Source: DASRAJ01 sp035638255
GTDB taxonomy: Bacteria; Bacteroidota; Bacteroidia; Chitinophagales; UBA10324
Assembly: GCA_035638255.1 (NCBI GenBank)
Contig: DASRAJ010000098.1
Location: forward strand, 124,001-188,000
Length of the DNA stretch: 64,000 nucleotides
Direction of reading: 5' to 3'
Positions 15,742 through 24,942 of this stretch are shown piece after piece. Numbering within the stretch: the first letter of the stretch is position 1; each line of letters opens with the position of its first letter. Below the pieces are notes generated by a model. That model had not been told where the DNA came from. It saw only the letters and a program-made list of their open reading frames with translations, and ran no database searches. The translations under genes and the position numbers were made by a program.

Positions 15742-17661
15742 TCAGTACACTTCCAGTTTCAAAGCAGATGTGAAGCCGGATGAATCCTGCAATTTCAGTA
15801 AGTAAATTCCGGGAACCATATCTCCCACGGAAATTTGCTCTTGAGCTTTTGTCAGAATAAATTCCTTAATCACGCTCCCTTCTACATTCATCATTACGAT
15901 CGTTAGAGGCAAAATGTTTCCTGATGAAGTTCGGAGAATAGTAGATTCATGAGCAGGATTCGGGAACAAATTGAAGGAGTTTCCCTTCACCTCATCAATT
16001 CCTGTGAGCAAATCAATCTGTTCGATGTATGTACTGTCACAGCCCTGATCATTGGTTACAGTAAGAACTACCCAGTATGCGCCAAAATTTGAATAGTGGT
16101 GAAAAGGATTAATGTCAGTAACATTCAAAGGAGAACCATCGCCAAAATTCCAGGTGATGGATTGCACATTGATGCCGGCGTCAAGTGTGAAGTTTACATC
16201 GGTTCCGGAATGCGGATATGTGAAGTGCGTGGGTGGCTTCGGGTTCACCGTGATATTTTGTGAAGAAGAAATATTGCAGGCAGAGAGCGTGATATCATAA
16301 CTTCCCGCACTGTTGAAATAATAAGCAGCATCAACGTTGTTTGAAAAATTATTTCCGTTTTCACTCCATGTAAATGGCTGTGAGCTAACCGTGGTATTCG
16401 TGAAGAAAGCATTTTCATCTTCACATATTGAATCCGGGCTCGAAACAAAACTCACTGAAGCCGGACATGGAATATTTCCGTTTGAATCCATTTTCACGAG
16501 GTACGCATCATATTGCTCTACCCCAAACCCTTCTGTTTGTCCTGCGAGCAAAATATTCTCAGCCGGATCAACAGCTACTGCAAAACCGGCTTCCCATTTT
16601 GTACCGCCGAAATGTCTTGTCCAGAGCGTATCACCGTTAACATCCAATTTTTCCAAAAGCATTTCACTTCCCTTTTCTAAATTACCAGTAACGCCTGCGA
16701 TTAGAAACCCGCCGCCATTCAGAGCTTGAATATGATAGCCGAAATCGCCATTGTGCGATACGGGAAAAAACATGACCGGATTGGTTCCATCCGGATCAGT
16801 TTTGATAAGCACCATTCCACTTGTATCCGGATAAAGTTCCATGGTGCCAAGAATCCAAAGATTACCACTTGCATCTTCTGCAATATCATTTCCAAAATCA
16901 TCGAAAGGAGCCGGATAATCATGAGCCCATTGAAAGATGAAATTGCTGTCTGTCTTCACCACATAAATATTATAACCGGTGGCTAATGTGTGAGTATGAC
17001 CTGCCAGGGCATAACCACCGTCGGCAGTTTGAATGATTGCATTCGCGTAATCATGATCAGTTCCTCCGAAATGTGCCTCTGCGATTTGGTTTCCATTTAC
17101 ATCAAGTTTAGCGGCATACATATCGTAGCCACCGTAAGTGTTACTTGTAGTTCCCCCGCCTAAAACTATCCTTCCGTTATTATCAATTAATACATCGTTA
17201 CTAAGGTTAGCGCCGTTGCCGCCGTAAAATTTTTCCCAAAGTTTATTTCCATTTTGATCGTACTGTATGGCATAGCCATCATAAGCTATTGCGGGCGAGT
17301 CCACGGCATACCAGCCTGTTGCCACGTAGCCCTCAGCATTCTCCGCTATCGAAAGGATTATCTGATAAAGTGAATCGCCGAAATGATGGGTCCACAGAGT
17401 ATCTCCCTGGCTGTTCATTTTGACAATGTACACATCAGAATAGGAAATATTATTTGCATAATAGCTATTCGTACCCCCGCCTGCAATGATGCCTCCATCG
17501 CTGGTTGAGATCACGGTGCGAAAGATATCCGGCTCACTATTTCCATACACTCTTTCAAAACCTGATTGTGCCCTGATGTTTGTGTGAAGAATGAAAAGGA
17601 GACCGAGAGTAGCAAATATGTTGTTCATTGTAAGTCTAAAAGTAGGAAATAGATTTTTCAT
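15742..17661 (-). CDS. T9SS-secreted protein with beta-propeller-like repeats and PKD domain
   Basis: A 639-residue cargo protein. The N-terminal signal ends near NIRAQS; ATG codons at 17661 and 17628 both give a signal peptide. Residues ~35-405 carry about seven repeats of the type GDTLWTHHFG...GGYALAGHT, as in SBBP-like propellers. Residues ~410-550 hold an Ig/PKD-like module with NFGDGSPLNVTDINPFHHYSNFG. The C-terminus (~560-639) is a type A sorting domain, LFPNPAHESTILR...GIYLLKL. It is exported by the type IX system to the surface or medium. Ligand unknown. Confidence 0.88.
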   Translation of the reverse strand: MKNLFPTFRLTMNNIFATLGLLFILHTNIRAQSGFERVYGNSEPDIFRTVISTSDGGIIAGGGTNSYYANNISYSDVYIVKMNSQGDTLWTHHFGDSLYQIILSIAENAEGYVATGWYAVDSPAIAYDGYAIQYDQNGNKLWEKFYGGNGANLSNDVLIDNNGRIVLGGGTTSNTYGGYDMYAAKLDVNGNQIAEAHFGGTDHDYANAIIQTADGGYALAGHTHTLATGYNIYVVKTDSNFIFQWAHDYPAPFDDFGNDIAEDASGNLWILGTMELYPDTSGMVLIKTDPDGTNPVMFFPVSHNGDFGYHIQALNGGGFLIAGVTGNLEKGSEMLLEKLDVNGDTLWTRHFGGTKWEAGFAVAVDPAENILLAGQTEGFGVEQYDAYLVKMDSNGNIPCPASVSFVSSPDSICEDENAFFTNTTVSSQPFTWSENGNNFSNNVDAAYYFNSAGSYDITLSACNISSSQNITVNPKPPTHFTYPHSGTDVNFTLDAGINVQSITWNFGDGSPLNVTDINPFHHYSNFGAYWVVLTVTNDQGCDSTYIEQIDLLTGIDEVKGNSFNLFPNPAHESTILRTSSGNILPLTIVMMNVEGSVIKEFILTKAQEQISVGDMVPGIYLLKLQDSSGFTSALKLEVY

Positions 17662-17692
17662 GGCTACTTCAGAGGCAAGAAACGGTTTCTGC

Positions 17693-17700
17693 TAATTTTG
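17693..17700 (+). promoter_or_regulatory. -7 promoter box TAATTTTG for fumC
   Basis: Exact TAnnTTTG match 16 bases before the fumC ATG. No TTG is seen at 19-21 bases upstream, so the -33 element is weak or absent. Confidence 0.45.
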
Positions 17701-17716
17701 TAGAAAAGTTTTTTTC

Positions 17717-19105
17717 ATGGAAATAAGGATGGAAAAAGATACACTTGGACAAGTAGAGGTTCCCGCTGATAAATATTGGGGAGCGCAAACACAGCGCTCG
17801 ATTGACAACTTCAAAATTGCACAGGACATCAGCAGGATGCCCATAGAAATTATCCGGGCGTTTGCATACCTGAAGAAGGCAGCAGCACTCACCAATCTTG
17901 ATCTGGGAGTGTTACCGAAAGAGAAATGTGACTTGATTGGAAAAGTGTGTGATGAGATTCTTGAAGGGAAATTAGATGATCAGTTTCCCCTTGTAGTGTG
18001 GCAAACAGGAAGCGGTACACAGAGCAACATGAACCTGAATGAAGTGATCGCTTATCGCGCACACGTGCTGAACGGCGGAAGTTTGATGGATGAAAAGAAA
18101 ATTCTTTCACCGAATGATGACGTGAACAAATCGCAGTCATCAAACGATACATTTCCAACAGCGATGCACATTGCCGCTTACAAAATTCTGATGGAAACAA
18201 CATTGCCCGGAATTCAAAAACTCAGGGATACGCTCGCCACAAAGTCATTACAGTTCATGAATGTGGTGAAGATCGGGAGAACGCACCTCATGGATGCAAC
18301 ACCTCTTACGCTTGGTCAGGAAATTTCCGGCTATGTTTCTCAGCTCGATCACGGAATGCGCGCGATAAAAAATTCGCTTGTGCATCTTTCTGAATTGGCA
18401 CTGGGAGGAACCGCCGTAGGAACAGGATTGAATGCACCGAAAGGTTATGCAGAGAAGGTGGCGAAGAAAATTGCTGAGCTCACTGGACTTCCCTTCATCA
18501 CTGCAGAAAACAAATTCGAGTCACTTGCTGCACACGATGCTATTGTAGAATCACATGGCGCATTGAAAACCGTTGCGGCTTCGCTCTTTAAAATTGCCAA
18601 TGATATTCGGTTGCTTGCATCGGGTCCGCGCGCAGGCATAGGAGAGATTCGTATTCCGGACAATGAGCCGGGCTCTTCTATTATGCCGGGAAAAGTAAAT
18701 CCCACTCAATGTGAAGCGATGACTATGGTAGCAACGCAAGTATTCGGCAATGATGTTGCCATCAATTTCGGCGGAGCCAATGGTCACTTCGAATTAAATG
18801 TTTTTAAGCCGGTGATGATCTATAACTTTCTTCACTCCGCCCGATTGATCGGTGATGTGTGTGTTTCATTCAATGAGAAATGCGCCGTAGGAATTGAGCC
18901 CATTTATGGGAACATTGAAAAGCATGTTAAGAATTCACTTATGCTTGTGACAGCGCTCAACGACAAGATCGGTTACTACAAAGCTGCAGAGATTGCGCAG
19001 AAGGCGCATCGTGAAAACAAAACGCTGAAGGAAGTCGCAGTAGAGTTAGGGCACCTTACTCCGGAACAGTTTGATGAGTGGGTGAAGGCGGAGGAGATGG
19101 TTTGA
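17717..19105 (+). CDS. fumC: Class II fumarate hydratase
   Basis: A 462-residue oxygen-stable, iron-free fumarase interconverting fumarate and L-malate in the TCA cycle. Seen motifs: KYWGAQTQRS, QTGSGTQSNMN, SQSSNDTFPTAMH, RTHLMDATPLTLGQE and the catalytic signature GSSIMPGKVNP with its mobile-loop serine. Length is typical for FumC. The first ATG (17717) gives MEIRMEKDTLG, matching homologues; ATG at 17729 is possible. It is divergent from the T9SS gene and is followed 49 bases later by a small antitoxin-like gene. Confidence 0.96.
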   Translation: MEIRMEKDTLGQVEVPADKYWGAQTQRSIDNFKIAQDISRMPIEIIRAFAYLKKAAALTNLDLGVLPKEKCDLIGKVCDEILEGKLDDQFPLVVWQTGSGTQSNMNLNEVIAYRAHVLNGGSLMDEKKILSPNDDVNKSQSSNDTFPTAMHIAAYKILMETTLPGIQKLRDTLATKSLQFMNVVKIGRTHLMDATPLTLGQEISGYVSQLDHGMRAIKNSLVHLSELALGGTAVGTGLNAPKGYAEKVAKKIAELTGLPFITAENKFESLAAHDAIVESHGALKTVAASLFKIANDIRLLASGPRAGIGEIRIPDNEPGSSIMPGKVNPTQCEAMTMVATQVFGNDVAINFGGANGHFELNVFKPVMIYNFLHSARLIGDVCVSFNEKCAVGIEPIYGNIEKHVKNSLMLVTALNDKIGYYKAAEIAQKAHRENKTLKEVAVELGHLTPEQFDEWVKAEEMV

Positions 19106-19154
19106 TTTCGGATTTCTCGTTCCTGTTTTTTTATTTTTACAAAAACAAATTCCA

Positions 19155-19343
19155 ATGGATTCCATTCTGCTTGAACCTACGTCAAAACAAGATTTTGAAT
19201 TACTAATATCCCTGGCGAGAAAAATGCGAATCAAATCTTCGGTGCTTTCTATCAAGGACAAAGAGGATGTTGGATTAGGTATTGCGATTTTAAAAGGCAG
19301 AACAGGACAGTTTGTTTTGAAAGAAACGATCATGAAAAATTAA
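19155..19343 (+). CDS. Small antitoxin-like protein, no toxin partner
   Basis: A 62-residue protein. The pattern (short N-terminal strand SILLEP, amphipathic helix KQDFELLISLARKMRI, then KEDVGLGIAILKG...KETIMKN) resembles small orphan proteins of Bacteroidota that precede RelE-type toxins. No toxin gene follows within 170 bases, so this is either a free-standing antitoxin or a protein of another function. It may be read through from fumC. Confidence 0.6.
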   Translation: MDSILLEPTSKQDFELLISLARKMRIKSSVLSIKDKEDVGLGIAILKGRTGQFVLKETIMKN

Positions 19344-19517
19344 AAAGCTGATGACTATCCTGCTCCCCAAAGCTGTCTGAAAAACATTTTTTGCCGGGGA
19401 ATATTTTGTGTTGCAATTCAAAGTGGTTGATTGTTATATTGAGTTGCATTTGTAAAATATCATACTCAATTTTACTCTGCCGGATTTTCCGATTCAATCA
19501 ATCATAAAATCAACGAC

Positions 19518-21404
19518 ATGAAAATAACACACACATGCATCATTATCCCGGTGATATTTTTTCTTCACATCCTTGTTATTCATGCGCAGCCTCCGGTTTA
19601 TCAAACCGGGTGGCCACAGGATTTTGGATTCCAGGTGTGGGATGTAACGAACATGGTCAACCTTGACCATTCAGGAAACCTGGAAGTGATTGGAACTACG
19701 CCTACCTCAGGAAAATTGCAGATAAAAAATGCAGATGGAACCAATTTTTCCGGCTGGCCTCAAACTTTTTCATTCACCAATTATGGCCCTGCTGTAACCG
19801 GTGATGTTGATGGTGATGGAGATGACGAAATTTTCCTCGGAGCGCATAATGGATACCAGGGTGTGTTGTTAGGATGGGATGACGCTGGCAATTATTTGCC
19901 GGGATTCCCGTATTACTTTCCTGCAACATCATACGAAGCAAAACCAGTGCTCTTTGATCTGGATAACAATGGTGATCTTGAAATCATACTCAGCCCCGCT
20001 AATTCTGATTCAACCTATGTTCTGAATCATGATGGCACTCTATTTCCCGGTTGGCCGCAATTTAGTTCAGGAACTGTATTTGATGCACCTGCAGTAGCAG
20101 ACCTCGATGGCGACGGCTTACCGGAAATAATTGCAGGCGCTGATAGCCTGTATGCCTGGAGAACCGATGGAACACCGGTGCAAGGATTCCCTGTAAACCT
20201 CGATATGTTCTACGTGGTTGGAATAGCCGTTGGTGATCTCGATCATGATGGGGACTGTGAAATTGTGATTACAGGTCCAACACTTTCCTTCACCAATAAC
20301 ATTTTTGTTTTTAATAATGACGGCACAGTTGCATCCGGTTGGCCAAAACTTGCCGGACCAAATATCGGGAAGCCTGCCCTTGGCGACCTTGATGATGATG
20401 GCGATCTTGAAATTGTTTCCACCAGCTTCGGTTCCGCAAACGATACCTATCTCTTTGCATTTAACTATGACGGCACCAATCTTACAGGATGGCCCGCGCC
20501 CAATTTGGATGGAGGATTTCAAAACAGCGCTGCTATCGGCGATATTGATTCCGATGGACACCAGGAAGTGATTGCAGGATCAGACAATCATAAGCTTTAC
20601 GCTTATCATGCCGATGCAACTATGGTTGCCGATTGGCCGCTTTCAGGACCTAATGATCAACTCTCAGCTCCTGTATCACTTGCTGACGTGGATCTGGATG
20701 GCGACATTGAAGCAAGTATTGGCTGTCTTGACAACAAAGTTTACATCTGGGATATATCAGGAAAATATGATCCGGCACACATTGACTGGCAAACATATCA
20801 CCATGATGCATGGTTTACAGGATGGTTTCATCCATGGCCACCGAAAAATCTCCAGGCAGTGGATGTTGGAAATTATGTTTCCCTTTCCTGGCAACAAAAT
20901 CCCGAGCCTGATGTAAACGGATATAATGTGTATCGCAGTGACAGCAATGGAAGTGATTTTCAAAAAATAAATTCGCAACTGGTTACCACCACAGATTTCA
21001 TGGATACTACCGCTGCTTCCGGCGAAACATATTTATATACTGTAACGGCGCACATCCGTGCCGGCTCTGAGAGCAGGTACAGCAGCAAAGCAGAAGTGAC
21101 GGTTGCAACATCAACCGAAAATATGATTGCTGAAGGTGATGGAAAACTCATACTACATCTTTGGCCGAATCCGGCTCATGATAAATTCCGGGTAGGTTTG
21201 GATTTTGGCAGCGAAGAAGATTCTAAGGCAACCATCCGCATCAGCAACCTCCAATGCCAAACGGTTTTTGAAGAATCTCTTTTCTTAAACAAAAACCTGA
21301 AAGAGAAGGAAATTGTGCTCAGTCCGTTTCTTACCAGTGGAGTGTATAGTGTTGAAGTAATTACTGCTACCAAAGTAGTCCTCGGCAGGATACTGTTACT
21401 TTAA
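19518..21404 (+). CDS. T9SS-secreted FG-GAP/VCBS propeller protein with Fn3 domain
   Basis: A 628-residue cargo protein. The signal peptide ends at ~VIHAQ. Residues ~30-425 carry about seven FG-GAP-like blades with Asp-rich calcium-type loops such as DVDGDGDDEIF, DLDGDGLPEII, DLDDDGDLEIV and DIDSDGHQEVI. A fibronectin type III domain follows at ~430-525 (PPKNLQAVDVGNYVSLSW). The C-terminal sorting domain is LHLWPNPAHDKFRV...SGVYSVEV. Calcium-stabilised propellers of this kind usually serve adhesion or carry enzymes, but no catalytic motif is seen. Upstream, TTTG (19449-19452), ~20 bases and a weak TACTCTG may be the promoter. Confidence 0.9.
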   Translation: MKITHTCIIIPVIFFLHILVIHAQPPVYQTGWPQDFGFQVWDVTNMVNLDHSGNLEVIGTTPTSGKLQIKNADGTNFSGWPQTFSFTNYGPAVTGDVDGDGDDEIFLGAHNGYQGVLLGWDDAGNYLPGFPYYFPATSYEAKPVLFDLDNNGDLEIILSPANSDSTYVLNHDGTLFPGWPQFSSGTVFDAPAVADLDGDGLPEIIAGADSLYAWRTDGTPVQGFPVNLDMFYVVGIAVGDLDHDGDCEIVITGPTLSFTNNIFVFNNDGTVASGWPKLAGPNIGKPALGDLDDDGDLEIVSTSFGSANDTYLFAFNYDGTNLTGWPAPNLDGGFQNSAAIGDIDSDGHQEVIAGSDNHKLYAYHADATMVADWPLSGPNDQLSAPVSLADVDLDGDIEASIGCLDNKVYIWDISGKYDPAHIDWQTYHHDAWFTGWFHPWPPKNLQAVDVGNYVSLSWQQNPEPDVNGYNVYRSDSNGSDFQKINSQLVTTTDFMDTTAASGETYLYTVTAHIRAGSESRYSSKAEVTVATSTENMIAEGDGKLILHLWPNPAHDKFRVGLDFGSEEDSKATIRISNLQCQTVFEESLFLNKNLKEKEIVLSPFLTSGVYSVEVITATKVVLGRILLL

Positions 21405-21427
21405 GAGTATTTCCTGAGGTAATGTTG

Positions 21428-22414
21428 TTATTGCTGAATCAAAACTTTCTTCACTGCAATCAATTTTCCATCCTGCCACAGCTCACAGAAAAGCATGTTG
21501 TTTCCGGAAAATTTTTCCGTTGCAATTTGAAGCGGTTGATTGCTTTTGATTCCACCACTGAATAAATTTCTTCCGAACACATCAGTAATTTTTATTTGAG
21601 TAGAAGAAAAATTTGGGGAGGAAAAATTTACCGTGAAAAGATCGTAGGCGGGGTTGGGAGAAATATTAATAATTGTGGAAGGGTAAGTTGGATTTTCGAC
21701 TCCAAGAAGTAATGAATCGCACGTTGCAGTAAAATAAGGTGTGTAAATACTTTCATAAAGCAATTCAGAGTTTTTTCTGTAACAGGTTAATTGACTACCA
21801 CACTCAAAATGAATTTCAAGTGGTGACAGGATTCCTCCCTCTGAGCCAATTCCTTCGATCCAGAAATCTCCATTGCTAAAATACCAGCGCTTTCGCATCT
21901 CTCCATTCAATAATTGAACGTCGTCAATCTCCATGACAAAAGAGTTATATCCCGAGTTAAATGTTTCGCCTATTTGCAAATTGAAATCGTATAGGAGAGT
22001 ATCCTTGTTAAAGGGCAAATTTGATGGGCAATTATTGGGAACATAATTGAATAAGCGCAACCAAACCTTTTCTGAATCTTCTCTCACAGCTCCAATATTT
22101 ATTGCTGAGCTGTTGTAATTCGATCCATAATAAGTTGGGGGGAAACCCTGAGCATAAAAATAGTGGTATGTCGGCTGCCATTTTAAGAGGGAGTAGCTCA
22201 GTCCCTGTATTACGGTATCTCCTTTCAGAAAAAATTTGCTCCCATAATTATCCCATTCGGTTCCCATATCGGTTAGGTGGATTTCACTATTCCACACTGC
22301 ACCCGAATCCACAAGCGGATGATACACTTGCGCATTCATCGGAAAAGGAATCAGTAATAAAACGGAGACTACAACTACGCTGAACTTTCGTTGGATAAAG
22401 AGAAATTTTTTCAT
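21428..22414 (-). CDS. T9SS-secreted protein of unknown function
   Basis: A 328-residue protein. The signal peptide, residues ~1-28, ends in PMNAQ. The middle region ~30-240 is unrecognised and rich in Tyr, Asn and Trp (VYHPLVDSGAVWNSE...GIGSEGGILSPLE). It resembles the small T9SS cargo proteins often found as paralogs in Bacteroidota. The C-terminal domain ~250-328 has ISPNPAYDLFTVNF and the terminal KKVLIQQ. It converges on the FG-GAP gene with 23 bases between stops. Confidence 0.85.
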   Translation of the reverse strand: MKKFLFIQRKFSVVVVSVLLLIPFPMNAQVYHPLVDSGAVWNSEIHLTDMGTEWDNYGSKFFLKGDTVIQGLSYSLLKWQPTYHYFYAQGFPPTYYGSNYNSSAINIGAVREDSEKVWLRLFNYVPNNCPSNLPFNKDTLLYDFNLQIGETFNSGYNSFVMEIDDVQLLNGEMRKRWYFSNGDFWIEGIGSEGGILSPLEIHFECGSQLTCYRKNSELLYESIYTPYFTATCDSLLLGVENPTYPSTIINISPNPAYDLFTVNFSSPNFSSTQIKITDVFGRNLFSGGIKSNQPLQIATEKFSGNNMLFCELWQDGKLIAVKKVLIQQ

Positions 22415-22424
22415 TTCAGTTACC

Positions 22425-22432
22425 CGAAGATA
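22425..22432 (-). promoter_or_regulatory. -7-like box TATCTTCG upstream of a T9SS gene
   Basis: Exact TATCTTCG on the minus strand, 10 bases before the ATG at 22414; the transcript leader would be only a few bases long. Confidence 0.35.
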
Positions 22433-22450
22433 GGAAACTTCGGCAGCGCG

Positions 22451-23104
22451 TTAAACAACCTCCTTCTTCCCGAACCTCATCTTCAAAAACGCAAACACTG
22501 CGGGGATAAGTGAAACCAGGATAATTCCCAACACGATAATTTCAAAGTGCTCTTTCACGAACGTGATATTGCCGAAAAAAAATCCGGCATAGAGAAAAGC
22601 AACCACCCACAAAAATCCGCCAATGAAATTGTAGAGAGCAAACTTCCCCAGTTTCATTTGCCCTACGCCGGCGATGAAAGGGGCAAAGGTCCGCAGTATC
22701 GGCGCAAAGCGGGTATAGATAATGGTCATGGCGCCGTACTTATCGAAAAATTTCTGAGTGCGGTCAAGGTATTTGCGACTAATGAGTTTGTAATTTTTCT
22801 CGTACACTTTGGGGCCTATGAATCTTCCGATACTGTAGTTGGCGAGGTTACCCAGGAATGCCGCTGCAATAAAAACGAGTGCTGAAAAATGCACATTGAT
22901 ATTCGCAGAAGGATCCGCCACCAGCGCACCGAAGGCAAAGATCATGGAATCACCGGGAAGAATCGGTGTGACCACCAATCCTGTTTCGCAAAAAATGATG
23001 AGGGCAATGATGAAGATCACCGAGGTTTTGTATTCTGCCAGAAGATCAATCAAATGCTTATCAATGTGAAGCACAAAATCTACGAACCAGTGCAATAAAT
23101 CCAT
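22451..23104 (-). CDS. DedA-family membrane protein
   Basis: A 217-residue inner-membrane protein of the DedA/VTT (SNARE-associated) family, whose bacterial members include undecaprenyl-phosphate and phosphatidylethanolamine flippase-type proteins. Family marks: ILPGDSMIFAFGALVA near residue 50 and the re-entrant motif YTRFAPILRTFAPFIAGVGQM near residue 130. Four to five hydrophobic segments are visible. The substrate cannot be told from sequence. It has its own -7-like box (23127-23134). Confidence 0.9.
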   Translation of the reverse strand: MDLLHWFVDFVLHIDKHLIDLLAEYKTSVIFIIALIIFCETGLVVTPILPGDSMIFAFGALVADPSANINVHFSALVFIAAAFLGNLANYSIGRFIGPKVYEKNYKLISRKYLDRTQKFFDKYGAMTIIYTRFAPILRTFAPFIAGVGQMKLGKFALYNFIGGFLWVVAFLYAGFFFGNITFVKEHFEIIVLGIILVSLIPAVFAFLKMRFGKKEVV

Positions 23105-23126
23105 TCAGAATTTTTTTTGATGGCGG

Positions 23127-23134
23127 CGAAGATA
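23127..23134 (-). promoter_or_regulatory. -7-like box TATCTTCG for the DedA gene
   Basis: Exact TATCTTCG on the minus strand, 22 bases before the ATG at 23104. CAAA on the plus strand begins 17 bases beyond it, so a TTTG -33 box with short spacing is possible. Confidence 0.45.
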
Positions 23135-23167
23135 GGCCGCCGCGCGTATCCCAAACGACAAACGATA

Positions 23168-23234
23168 CACGTAACACGACTCAAACATTTTACCAGACCA
23201 CGAGGCGTGTTACGTGCATCCCGATCAAATCGGG
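23168..23234. repeat. Inverted repeats between dedA and cysH
   Basis: CACGTAACACG (23168-23178) pairs with CGTGTTACGTG (23206-23216). Next to it CCCGAT/ATCGGG (23220-23225 with 23229-23234) forms a tight hairpin with loop CAA. The hairpins lie just after the cysH stop on the minus strand. No T-tract follows, so it is not a classical terminator. GTGCATC also occurs on both sides of the small hairpin. Confidence 0.65.
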
Positions 23235-23254
23235 AGAACTCGTGCATCGTATAA

Positions 23255-23911
23255 TTATCTGCCGGCCAAATCGGTATTAAGCCCGCACTCCGTTTTCTTC
23301 AACCCAAACCATCTTCCCTCCCTGGTATCTGCATTCATATCAATGCCACGTGTGCAGGGCTCGCATCCGATGCTGAAGTATCCTTTCTCTTCCATCGGGT
23401 GATGAGGAATGTTGTGTTGGCTGAGGTAGTCATGAATCATTTTCGGCGACCAGTCGAGCATGGGATGAAAGCGAATGGTGTTGAACGGCGCAGGAGTTTC
23501 GACCTTGAAATTTTTTCTCACGTTGCTTTGATCAGCACGAACGCCGTTGATCCACACATCATTTGCCGCGAGAATGGGCTCCATCGGTTGTGTCTTATTC
23601 ATGAAGCAGCAATAGTCAGGATCTGAGGCGAACATTAATCTGCCGTGTGAATCCTTTTGCATGCTCTTGGGCGTGAGCGGAAAAACATCACGGACATTAA
23701 GCTCAAAAAGTTTGGCGATGCGATCTTTGAATGAAATCGTCTCCGGAAAATGATAGCCGGTATTGATGAAGAAGATCGGAATCCTTTTATCAATGCGGCT
23801 GATGATGTGGAGCAGCACGAGTGAATGTGTTTGAAAAGAAGAAGTACTGAACAATTTGAGTTCGAGTCGCTGATATGCGTTGACCTTTTCTTTGATTTCT
23901 TCGAATTGCAC
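23255..23911 (-). CDS. cysH: Assimilatory adenylyl-sulfate (APS) reductase, CysH family
   Basis: A 218-residue thioredoxin-dependent reductase producing sulfite from activated sulfate. It has the cysteine set of the [4Fe-4S]-containing APS-type enzymes, CC in DYCCFMNK and CxxC in GCEPCTR, plus the C-terminal ECGL nucleophile motif. Enzymes that use PAPS lack the cluster cysteines, so APS is the likely substrate. The N-terminal ATP-pyrophosphatase-like fold holds FFINTGYHFPET. The usual SFG.ED loop reads SSFQTHSLVLLH, a small deviation. No sulfate adenylyltransferase or sulfite reductase gene is nearby. Confidence 0.9.
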   Translation of the reverse strand: MQFEEIKEKVNAYQRLELKLFSTSSFQTHSLVLLHIISRIDKRIPIFFINTGYHFPETISFKDRIAKLFELNVRDVFPLTPKSMQKDSHGRLMFASDPDYCCFMNKTQPMEPILAANDVWINGVRADQSNVRKNFKVETPAPFNTIRFHPMLDWSPKMIHDYLSQHNIPHHPMEEKGYFSIGCEPCTRGIDMNADTREGRWFGLKKTECGLNTDLAGR

Positions 23912-23923
23912 GTGTCAAAATTA

Positions 23924-23990
23924 TGGTTGAATGGCTACATGGTTAAATGGCTGCGAAAACAATTTAGCCATTTAGCCACTTAACCGTTCA
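23924..23990. repeat. Imperfect inverted repeat, AATGGCTAAA family, copy 1
   Basis: Two copies of GGTTRAATGGCT are followed by the inverse AGCCATTTAGCC; TAAATGGCT pairs with AGCCATTTA (23944-23952 with 23966-23974). The element overlaps the stop codon of the inositol-monophosphatase gene and ends 12 bases before the cysH start codon. A relative is at 26594-26680. Confidence 0.75.
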
Positions 23991-24777
23991 CTGGCGGATT
24001 TACAACCACATTCAAATATTCGTGGTAAATGTTTGGATTGGAAGCAACAATTTCTTTCCCGAACAAAAAATTTGCCCCCCCATTAAAATCTGTCACAATT
24101 CCTCCGGCTTCCTGCAGAATCAATGCGCCACCTGCAACATCCCATGGATTCAAGTTGTATTCGAAGAAACCGTCGAACCTTCCGCAGGCAACATACACGA
24201 GATCAACTGCAGCCGAACCAAGTCGCCGTACACCGTGAGTATTATTAAAAAGAAATTGGAGCGTAGCGAAGAAGCGATTCATCAGCGGAAATTCTTTGTA
24301 AGGAAATCCTGTCGCGGTTAATGCATCTTTCAAGGAAGAAGTTTGTGTGACAGAAATTTTTTTACCATTCAGAAATGCGCCGCCATTCTTCCACGCATAA
24401 AAACATTCATCGAGATTGATTTCATACACGATGCCGATGATGATATCTGCTTCCTGCTGCAAAGCAATGCTCACCGAAAAAGGAGGAACCCCATGAATAA
24501 AATTGGTGGTGCCATCGAGAGGATCAATGATCCAGCGTAAGGAGGTGTTGCTTTCGGCAATGGTTTTTTCCTCCGTGAGAAACCCGGCTTCGGGAAGAAT
24601 CTGTTTCAATCCCTCCACAAGAATTTTTTCTGCATTGACATCAACGTACGACACAAGATCGCGCTGACCTTTATTCACCACTTCGTTGGAGGAAAACTTT
24701 TTTCTTTCTTCTGCAATGAATTTTCCGGCAGCACGAACAATGTTAATTGCTTCAAGGCAAATTTTCTCAGGGTTCAT
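23980..24777 (-). CDS. suhB: Inositol monophosphatase family protein (SuhB-like)
   Basis: 265 residues from the ATG at 24777; an ATG at 24822 would add 15 unconserved residues and begin inside a repeat. The Mg2+-dependent phosphatase motifs are intact: LTEEKT, WIIDPLDGTTNFIHG and WDVAGGALILQEAGG. Substrate could be inositol-1-phosphate or another sugar phosphate, and some family members act in rRNA processing. The sequence alone does not decide. The C-terminus, PVNG-stop, runs into an intergenic repeat. Confidence 0.9.
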   Translation of the reverse strand: MNPEKICLEAINIVRAAGKFIAEERKKFSSNEVVNKGQRDLVSYVDVNAEKILVEGLKQILPEAGFLTEEKTIAESNTSLRWIIDPLDGTTNFIHGVPPFSVSIALQQEADIIIGIVYEINLDECFYAWKNGGAFLNGKKISVTQTSSLKDALTATGFPYKEFPLMNRFFATLQFLFNNTHGVRRLGSAAVDLVYVACGRFDGFFEYNLNPWDVAGGALILQEAGGIVTDFNGGANFLFGKEIVASNPNIYHEYLNVVVNPPVNG

Positions 24778-24810
24778 GCTTTGTTCATTTTGATTTTGTG
24801 GCTTGGCATC

Positions 24811-24942
24811 ACTATACAACATTTCGTTACTACGTGACCAGGAAAATTATCGAATCATTTTTGCTATAGACATTTCGTCACTGCGTGACTATAACCAAGT
24901 GGTAAGTTCATCTTGCCTATAGACATTTCATGCTTACGGCAC
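24811..24942. repeat. Three direct repeats of CTATAGACATTTCGTCACTG type, period 52-53
   Basis: Copies at 24811-24838, 24863-24889 and 24916-24942 share a core of CTATA-ACATTTCGT-AC--CGTGAC. The first overlaps the codons upstream of suhB and the last overlaps the stop codon of lnt. Each copy includes an internal GTCAC-TG-GTGAC-like dyad. Confidence 0.75.
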
